A DNA stretch of 24,855 bases from an uncultured Collinsella sp. (GTDB taxonomy: Bacteria > Actinomycetota > Coriobacteriia > Coriobacteriales > Coriobacteriaceae): the NCBI GenBank assembly GCA_900543275.1, contig UQQL01000027.1, forward strand, positions 1 to 24,855, in the 5' to 3' direction. Both the position numbers and the translations under genes were made by a program. Below are positions 7,327 through 14,088 of this stretch, one piece after another (the first letter of the stretch is position 1; each line of letters begins with the position of its first letter). The notes under the pieces were generated by a model. The model was not told the origin of the DNA. It saw nothing but the letters and a program-made list of their open reading frames with translations, and made no database searches.

Positions 7327-8481
7327 ATGGTCGAGTGGATTGTTAAACGAGCACAGGGTGACCGTGCGCGCGTGGGCACGTTGACGGGCGTGGTGTGCAT
7401 TATCGCCAATGTGGCACTTTGCGCTGCAAAGGGTGCAATTGGCGTGCTGTCGGGATCGGTTTCGATCGTGGCGGACGCCATGAACAACCTGTCCGATGCC
7501 AGCTCGAATATCGTGAGCGTGCTGGGCTTTAGGCTGGCGAGCAAGCCGGCCGACCCCGAGCATCCTTACGGACATGGCCGCTACGAGTATCTCTCGGGTC
7601 TGGTTGTGGCGGCGCTCGTGCTGCTTATTGGCATCGAACTGGTGAAGTCCTCGGTGGAGCGTATCGTCAACCCGGAGCCTGTCGAGTTCTCGCTTGCCCT
7701 GGTGGCAGTTCTAGCGCTTTCGATGGTTGTAAAGCTGTGGATGGCGGTCCTCAACCAAAAGCTCGGCGATCGCATTGAGTCCGAGACGCTGCATGCGACC
7801 GCGCAGGATTCCAAGAACGATGTTCTTGCTACGGGCGCCGTGTTAGCGTGCGCAATTGTTTCGCAGGTGACGCACATCAATCTTGACGCATGGGTCGGCC
7901 TTGCCGTTGGCGCCTATATCGGCTGGAGCGGCTTTGAGCTCATCCTGGATACGGTGAGCCCGCTTTTGGGCCAGGCGCCCGATCCTAAGCTGGTCAAGCA
8001 CATTCGAGACAAAATCATGAGCTACCCCGGCGTTTTGGGCGTTCACGATTTGATGGTTCACGACTACGGCCCGGGCAGGAAGTTCGCAACCGCTCACGCC
8101 GAGATGGCGGCTGAGGCCAGCCCGCTGGAAAGTCACGACACGCTCGACAACATTGAACAGGCATTTAGGAACGAAGACGGCATGATTGTCACGCTCCATT
8201 ACGACCCCATCGTGACCGACGATCCAAAGGTGGCGAGCATGCGTTTGCGCATCAACGCTATGGCTCAAGAGATTGATAGCCGCCTCTCGATCCACGACCT
8301 ACGCTGTGTTCCGGGCCCCACGCACACCAACGTGATCTTTGACTGCGTGCGTCCCTCGGATCTGCAGATGAGTGCCGAAGACTTAAAGCACGCGCTGGCA
8401 CAACGGGTCGAATCGGAATATCCCAAGTCGATTGCCAAGATCACGATCGACGAAGACTACGTAGGGCATACCCACGAGTAG
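7327..8481 (+). CDS. Cation diffusion facilitator, manganese-type (MntE-like)
   Basis: Membrane metal-proton antiporter of 384 residues that probably exports a divalent metal from the cytoplasm. The N-terminal two thirds holds six membrane segments with the CDF segment VSIVADAMNNLSDASSN. The metal-site residues read as Asn53-x3-Asp57 in the second helix and Asp161-x3-Asp165 in the fifth (HATAQDSKNDV). Zinc and iron CDFs normally use D/H combinations, while the N-D-D-D set is the signature reported for manganese CDFs. The cytoplasmic tail is long: a first dimerisation domain (about 215-300) is followed by about 80 residues that look like a second ferredoxin-like domain. Its own promoter is likely. 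The metal choice is inferred from motif only. Confidence 0.85.
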   Translation: MVEWIVKRAQGDRARVGTLTGVVCIIANVALCAAKGAIGVLSGSVSIVADAMNNLSDASSNIVSVLGFRLASKPADPEHPYGHGRYEYLSGLVVAALVLLIGIELVKSSVERIVNPEPVEFSLALVAVLALSMVVKLWMAVLNQKLGDRIESETLHATAQDSKNDVLATGAVLACAIVSQVTHINLDAWVGLAVGAYIGWSGFELILDTVSPLLGQAPDPKLVKHIRDKIMSYPGVLGVHDLMVHDYGPGRKFATAHAEMAAEASPLESHDTLDNIEQAFRNEDGMIVTLHYDPIVTDDPKVASMRLRINAMAQEIDSRLSIHDLRCVPGPTHTNVIFDCVRPSDLQMSAEDLKHALAQRVESEYPKSIAKITIDEDYVGHTHE

Positions 8482-8520
8482 GGCTGTGCCAGCAAAGCAA
8501 GTTATACAGAAGGGGAGAAT

Positions 8521-9147
8521 ATGAAGAGGCTGTATCTGCTCCGCCACGGCCAGACGGAATTCAACGTCAAAAAGCTCGTCCAGGGTCGCTGCGATTCTCC
8601 GTTGACCGACCTGGGCCGCAAGCAAGCGGGAATGGCAGCCGCATGGCTCAAAGCCCACGGCGTCGTCCCCGACAAAGTGGTCTCTTCGCCCTTAGGCCGA
8701 GCCATGGACACGGCTCAGCTCGTCGCATGCGAGCTCCTCGGCCCGGATACAGCAGTCGAGCCCTGCGAAGGCATCATCGAGCGCAGCTACGGCACCTTCG
8801 AAGAAGGCCCCCACGACGCCCTACCCACCGACGTCTGGGACCCCGGCGAGGACTTGGTCCCCTTTGGAGGAGAAGGAAGTCATGCCCTGCAGGAGCGCAT
8901 GGTAGCCACCCTCACCAATCTCATGGGCGCCGAGGGGATCGAAACCCTCCTAGCAGTAAGCCACGGCAGCGCCAGCCGCCAATTCATCAAGGCTGCAGCC
9001 CCAGAGGGCTTCGAGCTCCCAACAATACTCCCCAACTGCGCCATTATGATTTTCGATTTTGATGAGGCGGAGCCACAAGTAGAGGGCGAGCCAATGCAAT
9101 GCAAGTTCACCCTCCAGCAAATAGTGGACCCCCAACAAAGTCATTAG
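8521..9147 (+). CDS. Histidine phosphatase / phosphoglycerate-mutase-like protein
   Basis: Cytoplasmic phosphatase of the histidine acid branch, 208 residues. The phosphohistidine site is LLRHGQTEFN (His9), followed by SPLTDLGRKQA, Arg60 in SSPLGRAMDT, Glu87 in IIERSYGTFEEG and the second histidine, His148, in VSHGSASRQF. A strong ribosome site (AAGGGGAG) precedes the ATG. It follows the metal efflux gene after 39 bases and may be cotranscribed. The 3' half of the gene uses codons such as CTA, GTA, ATA and CCA that are less common in the neighbours. Substrates in this family range from phosphoglycerate to sugar and nucleotide phosphates, so the exact one is unknown. Confidence 0.85.
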   Translation: MKRLYLLRHGQTEFNVKKLVQGRCDSPLTDLGRKQAGMAAAWLKAHGVVPDKVVSSPLGRAMDTAQLVACELLGPDTAVEPCEGIIERSYGTFEEGPHDALPTDVWDPGEDLVPFGGEGSHALQERMVATLTNLMGAEGIETLLAVSHGSASRQFIKAAAPEGFELPTILPNCAIMIFDFDEAEPQVEGEPMQCKFTLQQIVDPQQSH

Positions 9148-9186
9148 CCTGAGCGAGCAGAGTTAAGCAGACATCAACGTGTCGTC

Positions 9187-9335
9187 TCCCGAGCACGGCG
9201 GAGGGCCGGAGAAATATATTAAGGTCATCGCGAGTTCCGCACGCAAAGGAGAGCACTTAATGTGCTCTCCGTCTTGCGCAGGACTGTAGAGCAGGGACCT
9301 TAATATATTTCTCCGGCCCTCCGCCGTGCTCGGGA
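9187..9335. repeat. 149-bp element with perfect 40-bp inverted repeats
   Basis: Bases 9187-9226 and 9296-9335 are exact reverse complements over 40 bases, beginning TCCCGAGCACGGCGG and ending in the AT-rich TATATTAAGGTC. The 69-base centre contains a second hairpin, GGAGAGCAC-TTAAT-GTGCTCTCC, with imperfect flanking pairing. No protein is encoded and there is no clear T-run. It lies 40 bases after the phosphatase gene and about 260 bases before rplC. Candidates are a miniature inverted-repeat transposable element, a structured RNA or a strong transcription block. The paired arms and the palindromic centre are seen directly; the role is unknown. Confidence 0.85.
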
Positions 9336-9387
9336 GCCATCCACGCACTTTACCTGCGTAAACAATGTGAGTGAAATATGAATCTCG

Positions 9388-9413
9388 ATGGATACGCCCG
9401 CAGCCGTGTATAC
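9388..9413 (+). promoter_or_regulatory. Shared ribosomal-leader motif, copy 1 (upstream of rplC)
   Basis: A 26-base motif centred on ACGCCCG...CCGTGTATAC agrees with bases 11253-11278 upstream of rplB at 23 of 26 positions. It ends in TGTATACT, a good -10 box (TATACT at 9409-9414), but no clear -35 box was found. It can also fold: ATACG pairs with CGTGT through one T-G wobble, and the rplB copy has the fully paired ACACG/CGTGT version. A promoter core and an RNA protein-binding site are both possible. Confidence 0.5.
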
Positions 9414-9525
9414 TAAACAGCTGTGTGAAACCAGGGGAGTATTCTGGCTGGACAAAATGCCTGCTTAATAGGGTTGTCAGGTAGTCCGGGCGAAATACAA
9501 GGCTGGGGAGCACGTCGTGTAAGTA

Positions 9526-9577
9526 GTGGTCCTCTAGGGGCGTACGCTCGGTGGTGTACGCATTGTCCCAAGACCAC
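9526..9577 (+). promoter_or_regulatory. Long hairpin in the rplC leader, possible ribosomal-protein autoregulation site
   Basis: GTGGTC (9526-9531) pairs with GACCAC (9572-9577). Nested inside, GGGGCGTAC (9537-9545) can pair with GTACGC (9556-9561) and TCCC (9565-9568), giving a long interrupted stem that ends 20 bases before the rplC start. The rest of the 9336-9597 gap shows no convincing gene. In enteric bacteria the S10 operon leader is bound by ribosomal protein L4, encoded here two genes in. A similar role is an inference from position and structure. Confidence 0.5.
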
Positions 9578-9597
9578 GCGAGAGTTGGGATCATATC

Positions 9598-10218
9598 TTG
9601 ATCAGCATGATTCTCGGCCGCAAGATTGGCATGACCCAGGTTTGGGACGAGGACGATAACGTCGTTCCCGTCACGGTCATCCAGGCTGGCCCCTGCGCTG
9701 TCTCGCAGGTTAAAACTCAGGCAACCGACGGCTATGACGCCGTCCAGATCGGTTTCGGCGACATCAAGGCCAAGAACGTGAACAAGCCCATGGCTGGTCA
9801 CTTCGCCAAGGCTGGCGTCGAGCCTGTCCGCTTCCTTCGTGAGGTCCGCGTCGAGAACGGCGAGGAGCACAAGGTCGGCGAGGTCGTCACCGTCGCTGAT
9901 TTCGCTGATGTCGAGAAGGTCGACGTCATCGGTACCTCCAAGGGTAAGGGCTTCCAGGGTCGCATCAAGCGCTGGGGTCAGCGCCGCGGTCCTATGACGC
10001 ATGGTTCTCACTTCCAGCGTCACCCCGGTTCTATCGGTCAGTGCGCCTATCCTGCGCGCGTCCTCAAGGGCGTCAAGATGGCCGGTCACATGGGTAACGA
10101 GCGCGTTACCGTCAAGAACCTTTCCGTTGTCCGCATCGATGCCGAGCAGAACCTCATCTTGGTCAAGGGCGCTGTCCCGGGTGCCAAGAATGGTCTCGTC
10201 GCCATCCGTATGGCCTAA
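9598..10218 (+). CDS. rplC: 50S ribosomal protein L3
   Basis: Early-assembly protein of the large subunit, 206 residues, near the usual length. It has the L3 start MILGRKIGMTQVWDEDD, the loop GKGFQGRIKRWGQRRGPMTH that reaches towards the peptidyl-transferase centre, and KMAGHMGNERVTVKNL. The TTG at 9598 was preferred because a weak ribosome site (GAGAGTTGGGA) sits upstream; the ATG at 9607 gives a protein three residues shorter and has no clear ribosome site. This is the first gene of the ribosomal block. rpsJ, which normally precedes rplC in the S10 operon, is not found upstream. Confidence 0.95.
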   Translation: MISMILGRKIGMTQVWDEDDNVVPVTVIQAGPCAVSQVKTQATDGYDAVQIGFGDIKAKNVNKPMAGHFAKAGVEPVRFLREVRVENGEEHKVGEVVTVADFADVEKVDVIGTSKGKGFQGRIKRWGQRRGPMTHGSHFQRHPGSIGQCAYPARVLKGVKMAGHMGNERVTVKNLSVVRIDAEQNLILVKGAVPGAKNGLVAIRMA

Positions 10219-10264
10219 GGGCCCAGCCCATTTAGCCCAGCGTCATACCAAGGAGAACACTTAA

Positions 10265-10891
10265 ATGGCAAAGTTTGAAGTAAAGAACAGCGAGGGCAAG
10301 AAGGTCGCCGAGGCCGAGCTCGCCGCTGAGGTGTACGGCATCGAGCCGAACATCCACGTTATGCACCACATCGTCAAGTGCCAGATGGCCTCTTGGCGTC
10401 AGGGCACCCAGTCCGCTAAGGGCCGCTCTGAGGTTTCCGGTGGCGGCAAGAAGCCTTGGCGTCAGAAGGGCACCGGCCGTGCCCGCCAGGGTTCCATCCG
10501 TGCTGCCCAGTGGCGTCACGGTGGCGTTGTCTTCGCCCCCAAGCCCCGTTCCTACGCTAAGCGTATGAACAACAAGGAGGTCAAGCTGGCTATGCGCTCC
10601 GCGCTGTCCGCCAAGCTGGCCGATGGCGAGCTCGTGCTCGTCGACGACTACGGCTTCGAGAAGCCTTCCACCAAGGCTGCCGTTGCCATGCTCAAGGCTC
10701 TTGGCCTTGAGGGCAAGCGTCTGACCATCATCGTTCGCGATGAGGACGTCAACGCCTACCTGTCGTTCCGCAATATTCCCAAGACGTTCATCATCACCGC
10801 TGACGAGGCCAACACCTACGATCTCGTCAACAACAACGCTGTGCTGATGCCCGCCGACATCGCCGCTCACTTCGGGGAGGTGCTTGCATAA
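10265..10891 (+). CDS. rplD: 50S ribosomal protein L4
   Basis: Large-subunit protein lining the exit tunnel, 208 residues. It contains the extended tunnel loop with GGGKKPWRQKGTGRARQGS and the following RAAQWRHGGVVFAPKPRSY, both highly conserved in L4. AAGGAGAA provides a strong ribosome site 46 bases after rplC. The stop codon is immediately followed by the rplW start. In E. coli L4 also represses its own operon through the leader RNA; the structured leader before rplC makes this worth considering here. The N-terminus has a slightly acidic insertion (SEGKKVAEAELAAEV) typical of bacterial L4. Confidence 0.96.
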   Translation: MAKFEVKNSEGKKVAEAELAAEVYGIEPNIHVMHHIVKCQMASWRQGTQSAKGRSEVSGGGKKPWRQKGTGRARQGSIRAAQWRHGGVVFAPKPRSYAKRMNNKEVKLAMRSALSAKLADGELVLVDDYGFEKPSTKAAVAMLKALGLEGKRLTIIVRDEDVNAYLSFRNIPKTFIITADEANTYDLVNNNAVLMPADIAAHFGEVLA

Positions 10892-11179
10892 ATGACCGCC
10901 CACGAGATCATCATCCGTCCGATCGTGTCCGAGCGTTCCTTCTCCGGCATGGAGCAGAACAAGTACACGTTCGAGGTCGCCAAGGATGCTAACAAGTATC
11001 AGATCAAGGACGCTGTCGAGGAGATCTTCGGCGTCAAGGTCGTTCGCGTGAACACCTTGACGGTCAAGCCCAAGACCAAGCGCGTGCGCTATGTCGCCGG
11101 CAAGACCCGTTCTTGGAAGAAGGCCATCGTCACGCTGGCCGAGGGCGACACCATCGAGGTCTTTGGCAACCAGGCCTAA
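10892..11179 (+). CDS. rplW: 50S ribosomal protein L23
   Basis: Protein at the exit of the ribosomal tunnel that docks trigger factor and signal recognition particle; 95 residues, standard length. Recognised by IIRPIVSERSFSGMEQNKYTF, the segment AVEEIFGVKVVRVNTLTVKPK and the basic KTKRVRYVAGKTRSWKKAIV. The ATG follows the rplD stop codon with no gap, so translation is probably coupled; the ribosome site GGGGAGG lies within the end of rplD. A 179-base gap with hairpins separates it from rplB, longer than usual for this operon. Confidence 0.95.
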   Translation: MTAHEIIIRPIVSERSFSGMEQNKYTFEVAKDANKYQIKDAVEEIFGVKVVRVNTLTVKPKTKRVRYVAGKTRSWKKAIVTLAEGDTIEVFGNQA

Positions 11180-11197
11180 GACTCGCTGCTGTTGAGT

Positions 11198-11233
11198 GAG
11201 CTCATGCCTCCCAAATAGGGGAGGCGAGAGCTC
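11198..11233 (+). promoter_or_regulatory. Two-part hairpin between rplW and rplB
   Basis: GAGCTC (11198-11203) pairs with GAGCTC (11228-11233), and nested inside GCCTCCC (11206-11212) pairs with GGGAGGC (11219-11225) around a short AT-rich loop. There is no T-run, so a simple terminator is unlikely. It could be a transcription attenuator, an RNA processing site or part of an autoregulatory leader for rplB. Confidence 0.55.
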
Positions 11234-11252
11234 AAGGTTTCGGGCGTATAAA

Positions 11253-11278
11253 ATGGACACGCCCGGAACCGTGTATAC
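11253..11278 (+). promoter_or_regulatory. Shared ribosomal-leader motif, copy 2 (upstream of rplB)
   Basis: Second copy of the 26-base motif seen before rplC (9388-9413), differing at three positions. ACACG (11257-11261) pairs perfectly with CGTGT (11270-11274) around an eight-base loop, while the first copy keeps the pair with a wobble. TGTATACG at its 3' end could be a -10 box. Located 80 bases before the rplB start. Confidence 0.5.
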
Positions 11279-11310
11279 GTCCGGTGTCATCGCACCCGAG
11301 GCAGAACCTC

Positions 11311-11355
11311 GAATCCCTGTCTGCGATGGCTAACGGATTCCTATTGAAAGGGATT
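11311..11355 (+). promoter_or_regulatory. Possible translational switch at the rplB ribosome site
   Basis: AATCCCT (11312-11318) is complementary to AGGGATT (11349-11355), which contains the rplB ribosome site. The overlapping GAATCC (11311-11316) is instead complementary to GGATTC (11335-11340). Both pairings use the same upstream bases, so they exclude each other: one hides the ribosome site, the other frees it. This is read by eye and the energies were not calculated. Confidence 0.4.
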
Positions 11356-11358
11356 GTA

Positions 11359-12189
11359 ATGGCTGTAAAGCACCTTAAGCCGACCTCCGCTGGTAGGCGT
11401 TGGCAGACGATCTCCGATTTCTCTGAGATCACCTGCACCAAGCCCGAGAAGTCTCTTCTCGAGCCCCTGCCCAAGAAGGCCGGTCGTAACAACAACGGCC
11501 GCATCACCACCCGCCACCAGGGCGGCGGCGTGAAGCGTCGTTACCGCGTGATCGACTTCAAGCGCAACAAGGACGGCGTGCCCGCCAAGGTTGCCACGAT
11601 CGAGTACGATCCGAACCGTTCCGCTCGCATCGCTCTGCTGCACTACGCTGACGGTGAGAAGCGCTACATCCTGGCCCCCAAGGGCCTCGAGGTCGGTCAG
11701 ACCATCATGTCCGGTTCTGACGCCGACATCAAGCCGGGCAACGCTCTGCCCCTCGCCGACATCCCCGTCGGTACGCTCATCCACGCTGTCGAGTTCCAGC
11801 CGGGTAAGGGCGCTGCTATCGCTCGTTCCGCCGGTAACTCCTGCCAGCTGATGGGTAAGGAGGGCAAGTACGCTATCGTCCGTATGCCTTCCTCCGAGAT
11901 GCGCCGCATCCTCGTTACCTGCCGCGCCACCGTCGGTGAGGTCGGCAACGCCGATCACGCCAACATCGTCATCGGCAAGGCCGGCCGTAAGCGTCACATG
12001 AACGTGCGCCCGACCGTCCGCGGTACCGTCATGAACCCTGTCGACCACCCGCACGGCGGTGGCGAGGGCAAGAACCACACCTCTGGTCGTCCCTCTGTTA
12101 CCCCCTGGGGTAAGCCGACGAAGGGCCTTCGTACGCGCAAGAAGAAGAAGGTCTCGAACCAGCACATCATTCGTCGCCGTAAGAAGTAA
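11359..12189 (+). CDS. rplB: 50S ribosomal protein L2
   Basis: Core large-subunit protein that helps join the subunits and form the peptidyl-transferase centre; 276 residues, normal length. It starts MAVKHLKPTSAGRRWQT and carries NNNGRITTRHQGGGVKRRYR, the RNA-binding centre and the conserved MNPVDHPHGGGEGK segment containing the key histidine. The basic tail RTRKKKKVSNQHIIRRRKK ends the protein. The open frame extends upstream, but the ATG at 11359 with GAAAGGGA in front is the start that matches the family. Its long leader, with hairpins and a possible ribosome-site switch, suggests separate control from rplC-rplD-rplW. Confidence 0.96.
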   Translation: MAVKHLKPTSAGRRWQTISDFSEITCTKPEKSLLEPLPKKAGRNNNGRITTRHQGGGVKRRYRVIDFKRNKDGVPAKVATIEYDPNRSARIALLHYADGEKRYILAPKGLEVGQTIMSGSDADIKPGNALPLADIPVGTLIHAVEFQPGKGAAIARSAGNSCQLMGKEGKYAIVRMPSSEMRRILVTCRATVGEVGNADHANIVIGKAGRKRHMNVRPTVRGTVMNPVDHPHGGGEGKNHTSGRPSVTPWGKPTKGLRTRKKKKVSNQHIIRRRKK

Positions 12190-12221
12190 TTTCGGATACC
12201 GAGTTTTAGGAGAAAGCACTT

Positions 12222-12482
12222 ATGAGCAGAAGTCTCAAAAAGGGCCCGTTCGTGGAGACTCGCCTTCTCTCGCGTATCACCGCGATGAACGAGGCTGGCA
12301 AGAAGGACGTCGTGAAGACCTGGTCCCGCGCGTCCACCATCTTCCCCGAGATGGTTGGTCACACCATCGCCGTCCACGACGGCCGCAAGCATGTGCCCGT
12401 GTATGTTACCGAGTCCATGGTTGGTCACAAGCTCGGCGAGTTCGCGCCGACTCGTACGTTCCGTGGCCACAAGGCCAAATAG
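12222..12482 (+). CDS. rpsS: 30S ribosomal protein S19
   Basis: Small-subunit head protein near the tRNA A site, 86 residues. It has the family start MSRSLKKGPFV, the segment IKTWSR-like VVKTWSRASTIFPEMVGHTI, and HDGRKHVPVYVTESMVGHKLGEF followed by APTRTFRGH. A TAGGAGAAAG ribosome site precedes the ATG 32 bases after rplB. Fourteen bases separate it from rplV. Order and length are standard for the S10 operon. Confidence 0.96.
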   Translation: MSRSLKKGPFVETRLLSRITAMNEAGKKDVVKTWSRASTIFPEMVGHTIAVHDGRKHVPVYVTESMVGHKLGEFAPTRTFRGHKAK

Positions 12483-12496
12483 GGGGTTAACCGTAA

Positions 12497-12868
12497 ATGG
12501 CAACTAAGTCTATTGAAACTGAGGCCACCGAGGTTCGCGCCGTCGCTAAGTACGTGCGTGTTTCCCCCAGCAAGGCCCGCCTGGTGGTCGATCTGATCCG
12601 CCGCAAGCCTGTCGCTCAGGCCTTCGACATCCTCCACTTCTGCGACCGCGCCGTCGCCGTGGATGTCGAGAAGGTTCTCCGTTCCGCCGTTGCGAACGCC
12701 GAGAACAACAACGGTCTGCGTGCCGACAACCTGGTTGTCGCCGCTGCCTATGTTGACGAGGGTCCGACGCTTAAGCGCATCCGTCCCCGCGCCAAGGGTT
12801 CCGCTTCTCGCATTCTGAAGCGTACTTCCCACATCACCGTCGTCGTTGCTCCTCGAAAGGAGGCGTAA
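12497..12868 (+). CDS. rplV: 50S ribosomal protein L22
   Basis: Large-subunit protein with a long beta hairpin that lines the exit tunnel near the macrolide site, 123 residues. It shows AVAKYVRVSPSKARLVVDLI, the helix DILHFCDRAVAVDVEKVL with SAVANAENNN, and the hairpin DEGPTLKRIRPRAKGSASRI followed by the typical end RTSHITVVV. The ATG is 14 bases after rpsS. About ten extra N-terminal residues (MATKSIETEA) precede the conserved part. A ribosome site for rpsC (AAAGGAGG) lies at its 3' end, six bases before that gene. Confidence 0.95.
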   Translation: MATKSIETEATEVRAVAKYVRVSPSKARLVVDLIRRKPVAQAFDILHFCDRAVAVDVEKVLRSAVANAENNNGLRADNLVVAAAYVDEGPTLKRIRPRAKGSASRILKRTSHITVVVAPRKEA

Positions 12869-12874
12869 AGCTGT

Positions 12875-13585
12875 ATGGGTCAGAAAGTCTACCCCACCGG
12901 CTTCCGTCTTGGCATCACCGAGAACTGGCGCTCCCGCTGGTTCGCAGAGAAGGATTACGCTAAGACCCTCGGTAACGATCTCGAGATCCGCAAGTACCTC
13001 GAGAAGCGTCTTTCCCGCGCAGCTGTCTCCCGCGTCGAGATCGAGCGCGCTGGCGACAAGGTGAAGGTCATCATCCTCACCGCTCGCCCCGGCGTTGTCA
13101 TCGGTAAGAAGGGTGCCGAGATCGATACCCTCCGCACCGAGCTCGAGAAGGTCGCTGGCGTCTCCAAGGGCCAGCTCTCCGTCGACGTTGTCGAGATCAA
13201 GCGCCCCGAGCTCGACGCCAACCTCGTTGCTCAGTCTATCGCCGAGCAGCTCGAGGGCCGCGTTGCCTTCCGTCGCGCTATGCGCAAGGCTGTCCAGTCT
13301 GCCCGCAAGGCCGGCGCTAAGGGCATCCGTATCCAGTGCTCCGGTCGTCTCGGCGGTGCCGAGATGGGCCGTCGTGAGTGGTACCGCGAGGGTCGCGTGC
13401 CTCTGCACACCCTCCGTGCCAAGATCGACTACGGCACGGCTGTCGCCAGCACCACCATGGGCGCTTGCGGCGTGAAGGTCTGGATCTACCTGGGCGAGAA
13501 GCTCCCGGGCCAGCCTGTTCCCAACCCTGCACTCGAGGGCTCTTCCCGTCCTCGTCGTCGTAACTCCGAGAGGAGGGGTCAGTAG
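12875..13585 (+). CDS. rpsC: 30S ribosomal protein S3
   Basis: Small-subunit protein at the mRNA entry channel, 236 residues. It starts MGQKVYPTGFRLGITENWRS, contains the KH domain with the GKKG loop (VVIGKKGAEIDTL), and the C-terminal domain with GRLGGAEMGRREWYREGRVP, HTLRAKIDYGTA and VKVWIYLGEK. The C-terminal tail is short and basic (SSRPRRRNSERRGQ). The stop codon overlaps the GTG start of rplP by one base, which implies coupled translation. Confidence 0.96.
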   Translation: MGQKVYPTGFRLGITENWRSRWFAEKDYAKTLGNDLEIRKYLEKRLSRAAVSRVEIERAGDKVKVIILTARPGVVIGKKGAEIDTLRTELEKVAGVSKGQLSVDVVEIKRPELDANLVAQSIAEQLEGRVAFRRAMRKAVQSARKAGAKGIRIQCSGRLGGAEMGRREWYREGRVPLHTLRAKIDYGTAVASTTMGACGVKVWIYLGEKLPGQPVPNPALEGSSRPRRRNSERRGQ

Positions 13586-14088
13586 TGCTTGCCCCTAAGC
13601 GTATTCTTCACCGCAAGGTGCAGCGTGGCTCCATGAAGGGCCAGGCCAAGGGTAATACCGAGCTGCATTTCGGCGAGTTTGGTATCCAGGCTCTCGAGGC
13701 CCATTGGATCACCAACCGTCAGATCGAGGCCGCTCGTATTGCCATGACCCGCTACATGAAGCGTGGCGGTCGTGTCTACATCACGATCTTCCCCGATAAG
13801 CCCATCACCAAGAAGCCTGCCGAGACTCGCATGGGTTCTGGTAAGGGTAATCCCGAGGAGTGGGTGGCCGTCGTCAAGCCCGGCCGCATCATGTTCGAGG
13901 TCAAGGGCGTGCCCGAGGAGGTCGCTCGCGAGGCTCTGCGTCTTGCACAGCACAAGCTTCCCATCAAGACCAAGATTGTTGCTGCCAAGAACGCTGAGCA
14001 GCGCATCGAGAAGGAGATGGCTGAGGAGGCCGCTCTCGAGGCCAAGTGGGCTGCTGAGGACGCCGCCGCCGCCAAGGAGGAGAACTAA
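13585..14088 (+). CDS. rplP: 50S ribosomal protein L16 with an extended C-terminal tail
   Basis: Large-subunit protein that helps position A-site tRNA. It starts at a GTG overlapping the rpsC stop codon. The conserved body (about residues 1-137) includes MLAPKRILHRKVQRG, GEFGIQALEAHWITNRQIEAARIA, the GKGNPEEWVAVVKPG loop and REALRLAQHKLPIKTKIV. The protein has 167 residues, about 30 more than the usual 135-140. The excess is a charged Ala/Glu-rich tail, EKEMAEEAALEAKWAAEDA, likely a helix. It overlaps rpmC by one base. The tail may be lineage specific. Confidence 0.95.
   Translation: MLAPKRILHRKVQRGSMKGQAKGNTELHFGEFGIQALEAHWITNRQIEAARIAMTRYMKRGGRVYITIFPDKPITKKPAETRMGSGKGNPEEWVAVVKPGRIMFEVKGVPEEVAREALRLAQHKLPIKTKIVAAKNAEQRIEKEMAEEAALEAKWAAEDAAAAKEEN

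Noticed and set aside
9187..9335. Intrinsic terminator of the phosphatase gene
   Set aside because: The long palindrome lacks a T-run after the stem, and the stem is far longer than a normal terminator. It could still block transcription, but the simple terminator label is not supported.
9336..9597. Possible rpsJ (S10) upstream of rplC
   Set aside because: All frames were considered in this gap and no S10-like sequence was seen. The region is too short for the full gene and is structured noncoding DNA.
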